Below, piece after piece: positions 1-8,365 of a stretch of 24,919 bases of DNA. The translations under genes and the position numbers were made by a program. The stretch spans positions 1-24,919 of the forward strand of contig CALOEW010000036.1 in NCBI GenBank assembly GCA_942492445.1. Direction: 5' to 3'. Within the stretch, counting starts at the first letter, position 1, and the number at the start of each line of letters is the position of its first letter. The DNA comes from NORP240 sp942492445 (GTDB lineage: Bacteria; Pseudomonadota; Gammaproteobacteria; Pseudomonadales; Pseudohongiellaceae). The notes beneath the pieces are model-generated. The model had not been told where the DNA came from and did no database searches. It saw only the letters and a list, made by a program, of their open reading frames with translations.

Positions 1-36
1 GGGTTCAGCCGCGGTCAGCCGCCGGATTCAGGAGAT

Positions 37-837
37 TCAGGATGCCTTTGCCGGGACCGCGTCCATGCCGCGCTCCTTGTCGTCTTTTCCCGAGTCAGTC
101 TGATGCGCTTTCCTGCTTTCAGATGCGCTGTCGCCCGCAACCGACTCCTGGGGTAAGGCGGTTTGAGTAGCAGTCGTTGAAGTCGTTGCGGCACTCCCGG
201 TCTGGCGGGTGTTCTGCGTTGCAGCGGCTTGGTTCTGTTGCCGGGTTTCCGGCTCTTCCGCCGCTGCAGCCGCAACATCAGCCTCCGCCGCCGTGACCGC
301 CGGCTTGGTGGAGGAGGGAGGGGCGGGGTTTTCCGAAGTCTGCTTCGGTGTGTCAGTGGCCTCTTCGATGGCGCTGTCTTCCACGGGGTTCATCGCCTTG
401 TTGACAGCTTCGCGCAGATCGGGGGATGCCACTTCGTGAGAGATCTCCTCCCATTCCGGCAGAAGCCCGGGATTCAGTTGCAGCGCGTCTATCAGTTTCA
501 GTGTAGCCGACTCCACCAGGCCTTCGTCCGCGATCCCTACCGCCCGCTGTCGCTGATTGGCAAGAATGCTCAGGTAGTCGGTGGCAAGCAGGGAAAACCT
601 TTCCTGATCGATATCGTTGAGCCGTCTGTCTTCCCTGCCGTCCTGCCAGATTCTGGCGATATCGGGATTGCCGACCACGATGCGATTGAATGTGGCGATT
701 TCAGCCAGATTTCTGTCGATGATGACGGATCGGGGTTCGGAGTCATCCCGGTCGCGAATGAGCCTGATCAGGTAAATCACCAGAACGATCAGTGCTGCGA
801 CCTCTACTACCTCAACGATTGTGGCGAATGCGTTCAT
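37..837 (-). CDS. Membrane-anchored protein of unknown function
   Basis: About 266 residues. The start is taken at the ATG at 835-837 because a GGAGGG ribosome site lies four bases upstream; the earlier in-frame ATG at 849 overlaps that site. The protein opens with one hydrophobic helix (about residues 5-22) followed by basic residues, which suggests an N-in anchor. A compact helical domain follows to about residue 135, containing a pattern like NPDIARIW...RFSLLATDY that I recall from uncharacterised membrane proteins of marine bacteria. The rest is a long, low-complexity tail rich in Ala, Thr, Glu and Gln, probably disordered. No catalytic motif is visible and I do not recognise a named family. 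It lies on the same strand as the TonB receptor but 280 bp downstream of it, so co-transcription is uncertain. Confidence 0.7.
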   Translation of the reverse strand: MNAFATIVEVVEVAALIVLVIYLIRLIRDRDDSEPRSVIIDRNLAEIATFNRIVVGNPDIARIWQDGREDRRLNDIDQERFSLLATDYLSILANQRQRAVGIADEGLVESATLKLIDALQLNPGLLPEWEEISHEVASPDLREAVNKAMNPVEDSAIEEATDTPKQTSENPAPPSSTKPAVTAAEADVAAAAAEEPETRQQNQAAATQNTRQTGSAATTSTTATQTALPQESVAGDSASESRKAHQTDSGKDDKERGMDAVPAKAS

Positions 838-1117
838 GCAACCCTCCAACGGAAGTTAGCTAAGTTTTTATTGAGTTTTTCGCGCTTTCTTTTTTTACTG
901 TGTTTTTCGGGCATCAGTGCGGGGGTTTCTGTAAGCGACGGCCCGATGGCGATCCGTTCTCCCTAAATTCAAGGGGGCCGGCAGTCGGGTCAGGTCGGTT
1001 GTCCCAGGAACTCAGAGCCAACGGAAGCACAGTCTGACCCCGATTGTAAACTATCGATGCGGGTCTGTCTTTGCAGGATACAAGGCCGGAGCATTGCGGT
1101 AATTATTCAGAGATTCT

Positions 1118-3196
1118 CTAGAACCGGTAGTTCAGATACAAGCGGAACGATCTGGGCTCGAAGGCATGGTAATGAAAATCTTCTACGGGTGCAGTTTCGC
1201 CCGGGAGCTGTGACGCGTAGAAATATTCCACGTCGTGGTCATCTGAATTCAACAGGTTCAGTGCATCCAGCGTGAATTGCAGCCGCGGCGTCACCTGGTA
1301 GCCCAGACGAAGGTTGACCATACTGCTTCCGTCGGCGGTTTCACCGCCATCCAGCGGGAAGTCGCCGAAATGACGAAACCGCAGGTAGGCGCTGAACTGA
1401 TCTGTCGGCTGGAAGTTGATGCCGCCACTGAACACATTTTCCAGCGCCCCGGCAATTGCACGGCTACCGTCCAGCGGTCTGTCGAAACGGGCATTGGTGC
1501 GGGAGTATTCGAAGTCCAGCTTCCAGGCATCATCGAAGCGGTAGTAGGCGGACAACTCCACGCCGTGGCGTTTACTGGCCATGCCGGTGTCCTCGGTATT
1601 ACCGGCGTCCCCGACGAACAGGAGTTCGGAGTCGATATCCAGCCGCCACAGGGCGAGGGTAGCGTTCAACCGCTCAGTGAAAAACGCGCGGTAACCGATT
1701 TCTGCACCCAGCGTGTCCACCAGCGGGTCCACCGGCAGCACGGTCTCCCCGGTGACCGGATCCACGGCGATAGTTGTACCCCGGGCGTCGTTGCTGTGAA
1801 AACCCTGGCCGACGCCGAAGTATAATTCGTTGCTTCTATTCAGGGTGTAGGCAAGATTCAGGGAAGCGGTAACGATATCGTCGTCGCTGGTGCCTGAATT
1901 GGGATTCAGGGATGACGGGTCGGCTGCTGCCAGTGCCGTCACCTCAAAGTTGTAATAGTCGTAGCGCAGGCCGACGACACTTCGCAGCCTGTCGGACAGG
2001 TGAAACTGGTTTTCCCAGAACAGGCTGGCGCTGATCTGGTCTACCCTGTCGAGTCGCAGGTCTCCGAGAAACTGGCGGGCCGCAGTGCTGCGCAACCCCA
2101 CCCTGTCTATGCTATCGCGACGCAACTGGGCGCCCAGGGTATTGGTCATTTCCCTGTCGTACACAGAACCCGCGTGCTGCCACTTGAGTTCTCCTCCGGA
2201 TACCAGGCGCTTGTCCAGTTGTTGGAACTGATCCCCCTGGGGTTGGGTGAAGTAGCTGAAGTTTGACCACAGTTCCATGTCGTAGTCGATCAGGTAGGCT
2301 GCCCCGGACCAGCCTGAAAATTCGCTGCCATTCTGCCAGTCGAGAGACAGACTGTAGCGGGACGATTCACCGCCGACCGAGGTGTCGATAGATCCCAGAC
2401 TGGTGATCAGCCCGCTTTTTACCGCCCGTTCAGGAATCTGGTCGGCGGAGTTCCAGCTGTTGTCGTAGCCCATGAAGGTGAGAGCAAACTGGTTCTCACC
2501 CGCCTGCCAACGTTGCTTCAGCCACAGGTTGGTCTTTTCGATATCCTCGTCAATCGAATCCCAGGGTCCCTGGTAGCCTTGCAATTCCAGGCCGTAAACA
2601 AGGTTGCCCCGCGAAAACTCCAGGCCTCCGGTGGCCAGCAGGCGGGCAAACCGGTACTCGCCAACAGCCAGCGAAAGTTGTGATTCCGGGGCATGTGCCA
2701 GGGTCGTCATTCGGGCCGAGCCGGCACCGGAAAAATCCCCCACGTCGGCATAGTACGAACCCTTACGGTAGATGATCTCCTCCAGCAGTTCCGGAATGAT
2801 GAAGTTCAAATCGGTGTAACCCTGTCCGTGGCCGTGACTGCGCATGTTGAGGGGCATACCGTCGATGGAGGTCGCAAAGTCAGTGCCATGATCCAGGTTG
2901 AAGCCGCGCAGAAAATACTGATTGGCCTTGCCACTGCCACTATGCTGAGTGGCGACCATGCCCGGGATGGTTTCCAGCACTTCGCCGGTGCGCAGCAGTG
3001 GTCGTTCCTGCAACTCGTCGTGACCGACGCGGCCCTCGGAAGCGGAAATCGCCGAGCCGACCAGATTTACTCGACGGCCGATCACCTCAATGGATTCCAG
3101 GGGCACGGGTTGGGCGCTCAATGTCCAGGACCATGTCACCAGACCCGCAGTCAGCAGGGCCCTGGAAATGATGGACATCGGGGACGCTATGGACAT
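1118..3196 (-). CDS. TonB-dependent outer-membrane receptor
   Basis: 692 residues, the normal length for a TonB-dependent receptor. A signal peptide (about residues 1-28, likely cut after LSA) is followed by a TonB-box-like segment (IEVIG). The plug domain (about 35-150) contains the usual ETIPGM and YFLRGFNLDHGTDF patterns, and a 22-strand-type beta barrel ends in aromatic residues (YLNYRF), as needed for barrel assembly. A His-rich plug stretch, RSHGHGQGY, is conspicuous. The start is supported by AGGAGA eight bases upstream. The family imports siderophores, metal chelates, cobalamin or glycans through the outer membrane using TonB energy; the substrate cannot be read from sequence. It is divergent from a BlaI-like repressor and an M56 peptidase, which suggests regulation by that pair. 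A metal or metal-chelate substrate is a guess from the His-rich plug. Confidence 0.93.
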   Translation of the reverse strand: MSIASPMSIISRALLTAGLVTWSWTLSAQPVPLESIEVIGRRVNLVGSAISASEGRVGHDELQERPLLRTGEVLETIPGMVATQHSGSGKANQYFLRGFNLDHGTDFATSIDGMPLNMRSHGHGQGYTDLNFIIPELLEEIIYRKGSYYADVGDFSGAGSARMTTLAHAPESQLSLAVGEYRFARLLATGGLEFSRGNLVYGLELQGYQGPWDSIDEDIEKTNLWLKQRWQAGENQFALTFMGYDNSWNSADQIPERAVKSGLITSLGSIDTSVGGESSRYSLSLDWQNGSEFSGWSGAAYLIDYDMELWSNFSYFTQPQGDQFQQLDKRLVSGGELKWQHAGSVYDREMTNTLGAQLRRDSIDRVGLRSTAARQFLGDLRLDRVDQISASLFWENQFHLSDRLRSVVGLRYDYYNFEVTALAAADPSSLNPNSGTSDDDIVTASLNLAYTLNRSNELYFGVGQGFHSNDARGTTIAVDPVTGETVLPVDPLVDTLGAEIGYRAFFTERLNATLALWRLDIDSELLFVGDAGNTEDTGMASKRHGVELSAYYRFDDAWKLDFEYSRTNARFDRPLDGSRAIAGALENVFSGGINFQPTDQFSAYLRFRHFGDFPLDGGETADGSSMVNLRLGYQVTPRLQFTLDALNLLNSDDHDVEYFYASQLPGETAPVEDFHYHAFEPRSFRLYLNYRF

Positions 3197-3575
3197 TCAG
3201 TTTTTCTCCTGGTTAAAATTTGCAGTCGCTGAAGTAGTCAGGTTATCTTCGGCATGTCCTGCGGTTACGGCGGCAGAATTCAGGCAGCCCGCATCGGCAG
3301 GCACGCACCTCCGGTGCCGGGCCGGTGTGAATCAAGGGCCCGGGGAGTGTCGTCGAGATACGTTGTGTCGACAAGCCGGGGTCCTGCCCTGGAAAAATAT
3401 AGTGAATAAAAACATAAGGATGCCGTGCTTTTCCGGGCAAAGCGGGTGTCCGGGAAAACCGATTCAGAATAAAACTTCTGGACTCCCACAGGGACTTAAT
3501 CAGAGGTTCCCCAACGTGTCCGCAGTCAATGTCATAACAAGAATCGAGGTCGACCCGTAAACCGGATTATTAGCC
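3197..3575. promoter_or_regulatory. Divergent control region between receptor and repressor
   Basis: This 379-bp gap separates the divergently oriented receptor and repressor genes, so it must hold both promoters and probably the repressor's operator. The receptor's ribosome site (AGGAGA on the minus strand, 3205-3210) is clear. I see no convincing dyad matching the classical BlaI/MecI operator and no confident -35/-10 pair. Part of the region (3481-3510) is a mobile-element end shared with other places in this window, so the repressor promoter may have been displaced or supplied by that remnant. Confidence 0.5.
3481..3510 (+). repeat. IS-end-like repeat, copy 1
   Basis: This 30-bp stretch ends in CTTAATCAGAGGTTCC, a 16-bp sequence found four times in the window (here, at both ends of the 8278-9568 element, and at 15970-15985). 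Copies 1 and 4 also share the preceding GACTCCC(A/G)CAG. The inverted copies at 8278 and 9568 mark it as a transposon terminus. No partner end or transposase is seen beside this copy, so it is a solo relic. It lies 65 bp upstream of the repressor start codon. Confidence 0.6.
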
Positions 3576-3995
3576 ATGGAAAGAAATCGTCACGCCCATA
3601 ACGCACTCTCCAGTACCCTGGGGGAACTGGAGCTGCTGGTGCTGGAGAAAATATGGTCGACGCCAGGCTCGGATGCCAAAGGCCTGCTGGTGCTGCTTTC
3701 TCCCCATCGTCGCCCTTCTCTCAGCACGGTACAGTCGACACTGGAACGATTGGTAAGGAAAGGGCTTCTGGAAAGGGAGAAAGAGGGCCATGCCTTCCGC
3801 TATTTTCCCCTGAAAAGCCGTAGTGAGCTGATGGGCTCAATGCTGCGGGAAGTCATTCAGTTGCTGCATGATGGCGAGGCCGACACGATCCTGAGCAGCT
3901 TCGTCAATGTTGCCGACAGGATGGATGAGAACGCCCTCGACCAGTTGGAGGCGCTGATACAGCAGAAGCGGCGCCAGAGGAGGGGAGGTGAGTAA
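3576..3995 (+). CDS. BlaI/MecI/CopY-family transcriptional repressor
   Basis: 139 residues, a typical length for the BlaI/MecI/CopY family. A winged helix-turn-helix occupies about residues 10-75, with the family pattern LGELELLVLEKIW near the start and STVQSTLERLVRKGLLE in the recognition region, followed by the wing (HAFRYFPL). The C-terminal helices (about 80-130) would form the dimer interface. In known systems such repressors bind operator dyads and are inactivated by proteolysis or metal-dependent release when the partner M56 membrane peptidase senses a signal. Here the partner follows immediately, its GTG start overlapping this gene's last eight bases, which implies translational coupling. 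The divergent TonB receptor is the obvious candidate target besides autoregulation. The start ATG has only a weak ribosome site. Confidence 0.9.
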   Translation: MERNRHAHNALSSTLGELELLVLEKIWSTPGSDAKGLLVLLSPHRRPSLSTVQSTLERLVRKGLLEREKEGHAFRYFPLKSRSELMGSMLREVIQLLHDGEADTILSSFVNVADRMDENALDQLEALIQQKRRQRRGGE

Positions 3996-4950
3996 CCTGC
4001 AGATGGTGACGGGTTCGTTCGCCCTGGTCTGGTTAAGTTCCTGGCTGGTGTGCAGCCTGGTTCTGGCGATTACCTATCCGCTGCTGCGCCGCCGGCTGTT
4101 GCGATTGCATCCGGCCGATGCCAGTTTCCTGTTGTTGCTGCTGCTGGCATTTCCTGTGCTGCTCAGCCTGGTGTCCACGGTGCTGCTTTTCACCCCCGGG
4201 CTGGAGGCCAGCCTGGTCAGTGATCATTGCCATGCAAACTGCCAGGTACACGTGCCGCTGGTGGACTCAACTCTTCTGGCCGGTGCAGGGCTGGGTCTGC
4301 TGACAGCCGTTGTCCTGTTGCTGTTGGGCAAACTGCTGTTTCAGATCAATGTGGGGCGACGCCTCATGAACCAGTTGAAAACACTGTCCAGTCCGCATAG
4401 GCAGTTCTGGCTAATTGAAGACGACAGGCACCTGGTGTTTACCCTTGGCTGGTGGCAGAACCGGATTTTTCTGACCCGGGGCTTGCTCCATCAGTGCAGC
4501 GAGCCTGAAATTTCCATTGTCCTTGCTCATGAGCATGAGCATGCCCGCAGGCGGGACAATGTCAGGCTTCTACTGGCACGATTGTTTCTGCTGGTGCTTC
4601 CTTCCGGGCTGGCCGGAAAGTTGTACGCTGATTTACGCACGCTGACGGAGTCAGCCTGCGATCTCGTTGCTGCCGGTCGCTCCGGTCACCTGGAAGTAGC
4701 CAGCCTCCTGTTGAAAGTGCAGCGGCTGGTTCCCGCTCAGGTTTACTACCGGGACGCCAACATTACATCGGCCTTCACCGGTGCGGAAGTCGAGACCCGG
4801 ATCAAGGCCCTGCTTGGCTACCACGCCGAGACCCCGCAGCGACTTCGCGGTGTTCACCTGTGCATTCTGATACTGCTCGTGTGCAGCGTGCTACTGGTAG
4901 ACCCGCTACATCATGGTGTGGAGACTGTGCTGCAACTGGCCGGCATCTGA
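3988..4950 (+). CDS. BlaR1-like M56 family membrane metallopeptidase
   Basis: 320 residues starting at a GTG preceded by a strong AGGAGGGG ribosome site inside the end of the repressor gene. Hydrophobic helices at about residues 10-30, 45-68 and 95-118 precede a cytosolic zinc-peptidase domain whose HExxH motif is HEHEH at residues 181-185, followed by the family's R-R-D-N. A final hydrophobic helix lies near residues 287-306. The protein ends there: the large C-terminal periplasmic penicillin-binding sensor of true BlaR1/MecR1 is absent, so a beta-lactam sensor role is unlikely and the signal is unknown. A periplasmic loop between helices contains HCHANCQVH, rich in His and Cys, which could bind a metal (inference). 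Expected role: signal-triggered cleavage or inactivation of the adjacent repressor. Confidence 0.88.
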   Translation: MSNLQMVTGSFALVWLSSWLVCSLVLAITYPLLRRRLLRLHPADASFLLLLLLAFPVLLSLVSTVLLFTPGLEASLVSDHCHANCQVHVPLVDSTLLAGAGLGLLTAVVLLLLGKLLFQINVGRRLMNQLKTLSSPHRQFWLIEDDRHLVFTLGWWQNRIFLTRGLLHQCSEPEISIVLAHEHEHARRRDNVRLLLARLFLLVLPSGLAGKLYADLRTLTESACDLVAAGRSGHLEVASLLLKVQRLVPAQVYYRDANITSAFTGAEVETRIKALLGYHAETPQRLRGVHLCILILLVCSVLLVDPLHHGVETVLQLAGI

Positions 4951-5055
4951 ATTCCAATTGACGTTCAGAACAACCTGCGAAGAAACCGGAAGTGTAACTG
5001 ACCTTTGTCGAGGTTGAAGGTCTCCTGGTGCAGAACACGAGTCTGCAGAATCTCC

Positions 5056-5190
5056 GGAGAGTAACTGGCTTCGAACCAGTTGGTCGGGAGTTCGAAAGCC
5101 GCGCAGCGGCGCAGACAGCCGCAGGCTGCCCCGCAGGGGTGAGGGATTTGCGCCCACGCAAATTCCGAATCAATCTCTCCGGGCGTGCCA
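5056..5190 (+). pseudogene. tRNA-Arg(TCG) fragment, T-loop interrupted
   Basis: From 5058 the sequence matches a tRNA from the end of the D arm onward. The anticodon stem ACTGG/CCAGT (5064-5068 and 5076-5080) encloses the seven-base loop CTTCGAA, with anticodon TCG at 5071-5073 (Arg, reads CGA). The variable loop TGGTC, T-stem GGGAG and start of the T-loop TTCGAA follow, ending at 5096. Seventy bases of hairpin-forming DNA then intervene. The tRNA resumes at 5163-5190 with a second T-loop copy (TTCCGAAT), the T-stem's other strand CTCTC, acceptor strand CGGGCGT and GCCA. The 5' acceptor and D arm are missing: nothing resembling GCGCCCG lies upstream. It cannot make a normal tRNA. It looks like a tRNA 3' fragment left by an integrating element, later interrupted. 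Confidence 0.7.
5098..5163 (+). repeat. Array of four perfect hairpins inside the tRNA fragment
   Basis: Three consecutive perfect stems share the same GCA triloop: GCCGC-GCA-GCGGC (5098-5110), CAGCC-GCA-GGCTG (5116-5128) and CCCC-GCA-GGGG (5129-5139). A fourth stem with a different loop follows, ATTTGCG-CCCA-CGCAAAT (5146-5163). The array exactly fills the gap in the tRNA T-loop, flanked by TTCGAA on the left and TTCCGAA on the right. Nothing here codes for a recognisable product. It may be an inserted palindromic repeat unit or a structured RNA piece; its nature is unknown. Confidence 0.75.
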
Positions 5191-5332
5191 TTTCATGAGG
5201 CTTCCAGCCTAATCGACTTTTTCGGGCTCTACCCCATCAACGGGGGATGGGCACTCATGCCTACCCGATTGATTATCCCATCCCACCCACAGTGGGTCAG
5301 CACTCCCAATGAATTAGCAATTGGTGGGGTAG

Positions 5333-5602
5333 ATGACTGCGATTTGTTCTTTAGTTACCAAAGTCGGACCACTCGTATTCGGTGATCTTGTTGTAAGTGG
5401 AGACGAGTCAGATAAGTCAGATCAAACCTTGCTACCCACTGTTGGTCAGATTACGAACGTTTTTCCAAAGGGTTCTGGTTATTCAATAGTTGGTACGGGG
5501 CAAAAAAAAGTCTGTCTACTAGGAGAAAACTTGTTGGTAGCTTGGGCTGACGATTTCATAGGGTCCAAGCATGTCATATCTGAATTCACTGTTGTCCCAT
5601 AA
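5333..5602 (+). CDS. Small hypothetical protein, 89 residues
   Basis: ATG start preceded by GGTGGGG three bases upstream. The coding stretch is AT-richer than the repressor and receptor genes. No signal peptide or membrane helix is visible. The sequence contains VGPLVFGDLVVSGDE, VFPKGSGYSIVG and NLLVAWADDFI. The start (T-x-I-C-S-L-V then G-P-L-V-F-G-D) gives a weak impression of the opening strands of Ntn-hydrolase or proteasome-like folds, and 89 residues would then be an N-terminal fragment. That is a low-confidence guess. The gene stands alone between a tRNA fragment and a broken peptidase gene, so it may be cargo of, or debris from, an integrated element. Confidence 0.4.
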   Translation: MTAICSLVTKVGPLVFGDLVVSGDESDKSDQTLLPTVGQITNVFPKGSGYSIVGTGQKKVCLLGENLLVAWADDFIGSKHVISEFTVVP

Positions 5603-5721
5603 CTTTGAATTATAGAAAACATACGAATTGAATAAGCAACCAGTCTAAATTCTATAAAACATCTCTATGGCATCCCCGAAAAAGATGACCAATCCCGTTC
5701 AGCTGCTTTATACCTGACTGA

Positions 5722-7853
5722 TTAGTCATTCATGCCGAGGGTTTCGAATAGAAATAAAAACCTGTCGACCTGCTGACTGATTCTTTCGGACAACGGTGTT
5801 CCTGACCCATGACCAGTATTGCCACTGGTTCTTAACAGGACAGGATTATCCGATGTGTTATTGAACTGCAGCGCCGCCGTCATTTTCCGCGAATGCATGG
5901 GGTCAACCCGGCCGTCATTTTCCCCGGTCATAAACAAAACGGATGGATAGGCTGTATTGCTCAAGTTGTGATAAGGCGAATAAGCAAATAAGGCTTCGAA
6001 ATGTTCCCGATTCTGTACCGTGCCAAATTCAGGAATATTAAAGGCACCGTTGGGTGAAAGTTCACTACGCAGGGAATCGTAGATGCCAACACGGGAAACC
6101 GTGGCCTGAAAATCCTGTGGATGTTGTGCCAGCATAGCACCCATCAATAGGCCCCCATTACTACCCCCTTCAATAGCCAGTTTATTGACACTGGTGTATT
6201 TGTTCTCTATCAGATGCTGCATCACGGCATGAAAATCATCAAATACGTTTTGCTTGTTGGTGAGCATTCCCTGTCGATGCCAATCTTCGCCGTATTCGCC
6301 GCCGCCACGTATATTCGCCTCAGCATAAATACCACCGCGCTCCAGCCATACCTTGAGGGTGGGATTGAATCCAGGTGCGCTGGATATACCGTAACCGCCA
6401 TATCCTGTGAGCAACAGCGGATTCTCACCGTTAAGCTCGGCATTTTTTGCCAGAATAATATTGACTGGCACCTGCGTGCCATCTAACGAAGTAGCGAAAT
6501 CACGTACCACCTCGTAGTCACTGAAATCCACCTCACTGGTACTACTGAGTGCGTGTCTTGAAACATTCACACCGTCGGTAACGACCCAACTGGTGGGTGA
6601 GAGGTAGGAGAATGTCTGAAACAGAACCTGCTCGCCCCAGGGAAGTATCTGCCCGACCCCGACCAGACCGAGATTGGGAGATTCCTGCCGTCGGCCATCC
6701 AGTGCAATTATGGATAACATTTCCGGACCGCCGGCTAGCGTCTTGGCATAAATTTTACCGTTGTTAATAATAAACGTAGGACTACCGTAGAAATCAGAAG
6801 CAAAGGCATCTGTCTGCTGGGGGACCACAAGTGTCATCCTGGTGGCAGGAAGATCACCAATATCCATTCCCATGAACTTGCCCCGGGGTGCAGAATCTCT
6901 GGATAAAACCAACAAGTTTTCCCGGTCAATAAACTCAGCTTGCACCAACTGGTCAGCATAGTCACTCAGCTGATGCCAATTGCCCTGCTCGTCTTTGAGG
7001 TGTAATTGAAAGCGGCCGCTATCGCCGTACTGCATTGTCAGTAGCACTCTTCCACTGGACTCATGTTGAACCACCTTGATCTCGGCAATGCGATCAAACT
7101 GTTCACCGATTTCGTAGCGATCAGCTGCAAGTGGCGTGCCCAGACTTCGATGCCATAACTGCTGATAGAAACTCAAGTCGGCAGCATCTCTTTCTCCGGG
7201 GCGAGGATAGCGGGTGTAGTAAAATCCGCTGCTATCGGCGTCCCAGCTGATATCGCCCCCGGCCGTGGGGGCGTTTACCCTGGGCAATATTTCGTCAACG
7301 CGCTCGCCGCTTTGCAAATCAAACAGGTAAAGATCAGCTACTTCTGCCCCGCCCCTGGGTTAAGGCAACTGCCAGTAAATTTCCATCGGGTGAAACCTTG
7401 TACCATTGGATTGATGTGCTGCCGGTTTCATCAAAGGACTCCGGATCAAACACCACTCTCTGCTGCAATGAGTTGGCAGATAAATCGATTTCGACCAGAA
7501 ATCGTTGTTGTTTTGGCGGCGCATATTTGATAAACCAGGCTTTATTTCCCAGTCTCTGACCAGAGGAATAACCGACTGTATCAGTCGAACTGGTGTCTAT
7601 AACGCGCTGGCTGACAGCTTCCCATCCTGGCAATTCATCGAGGACACTCCGTGCATAGGAGTTCTGCTCGGCACTCCAGGTCTTTACTTCCGGTAAAGAC
7701 CAATCTTCCAACCATTGATAGGGATCTCGCACCTCAATCCCATGGTAAGTGTTTGATGAACTTTCGCGCCTGCTTTCGGGTGCTTCCATAGCTGACGACG
7801 GCATGACATATATTAAGGCAGATAAAAAAAATTAAAGTACGCACGGCAATCAC
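5722..7853 (-). pseudogene. Prolyl oligopeptidase (S9A), two frameshifts
   Basis: The pieces together give a nearly full-length secreted prolyl oligopeptidase of about 700 residues. The N-terminal segment (7804 to 7334) has the family opening YHGIEVRDPYQWLEDW. The rest (7340 to 5722) carries the beta-propeller and the alpha/beta-hydrolase domain with all three catalytic elements: GGSNGG (Ser), ENDGRVDP (Asp) and NTGHGSG (His). The frame breaks near 7338-7350, beside a GGGGCGGGG run. Upstream of 7804 the in-frame codons read LSALIYVMPSSA, and a GTG at 7851-7853 would complete a signal peptide (VIAVRTLIF) if the run of eight A at 7824-7831 were one base shorter. Both lesions could be homopolymer sequencing errors or true decay. 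The enzyme family cleaves short peptides after proline. Confidence 0.85.
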
Positions 7854-8023
7854 CCCAGGTATTCCAGATGTAACCTTGGTCAACAATGAAAAGGTTATTT
7901 TTTACTGTATACCGGAACCATACACCATGGGCGTATGGGAGGGGTAGTAATGAGGTAAAACGAAAGGATCAGTTAATCGTCCAACGCCAGTATCTCAGCA
8001 TCCACCTCCAGGCGACGCGCCCC

Positions 8024-8194
8024 GGTAAGGTGGACGAGGCACTGCCGGCCAGACCGGTCCGCCAGTGGGTACCGATCGTCCCAATCCCGCTGCGCTTCCT
8101 GTTTGCCGCCTACCTGCAGCTGATGAGCCGGGCACTCGCCATCGTCACCCGGGCAATCTCCACCCACCAGGCACACCAGGCCGGGCTGACCAGG
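8024..8194 (+). pseudogene. IS91-family transposase relic, central part
   Basis: Translation of this stretch gives VDEALPARPVRQWVPIVPIP followed by LRFLFAAYLQLMSRALAIV, which matches the conserved region of IS91/IS801-type (HUH, Y2) transposases that normally reads close to LVDEVLPxxPVRQWVLxxPxxLR. Neither the zinc-finger region upstream nor the catalytic HUH and tyrosine regions downstream are readable in any frame. The reading frame continues to 8260 with unrelated residues. It ends 83 bp before the left end of the 8278-9568 element. The piece is inactive debris. Confidence 0.65.
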
Positions 8195-8365
8195 CGCCCG
8201 GCCTCTTACTGCTTTTTAATCCATCCCCACAGATCCGATAGCGGGAACTTTCCGTATTAACGATTTCAAGGTGCTAAGGAACCTCTGATTAAGTACCACA
8301 ACGCCTTGAGAAGCAGGAAATGTATCGACTAACTTGAAACTGACATCATTTGCAAAGGACTAGAC

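Noticed and set aside
229..966. A 245-codon plus-strand frame
   Set aside because: It lies opposite the membrane-anchored protein, which has a clear ribosome site and membrane helix; the plus frame has no family features.
2693..3232. A 179-codon plus-strand frame across the receptor's 5' end
   Set aside because: It is the antisense of a conserved TonB-receptor plug domain.
4802..5191. A 129-codon minus-strand frame starting MARPERLIRNL
   Set aside because: It is the antisense reading of the tRNA-Arg fragment and the hairpin array, a known source of false gene calls.
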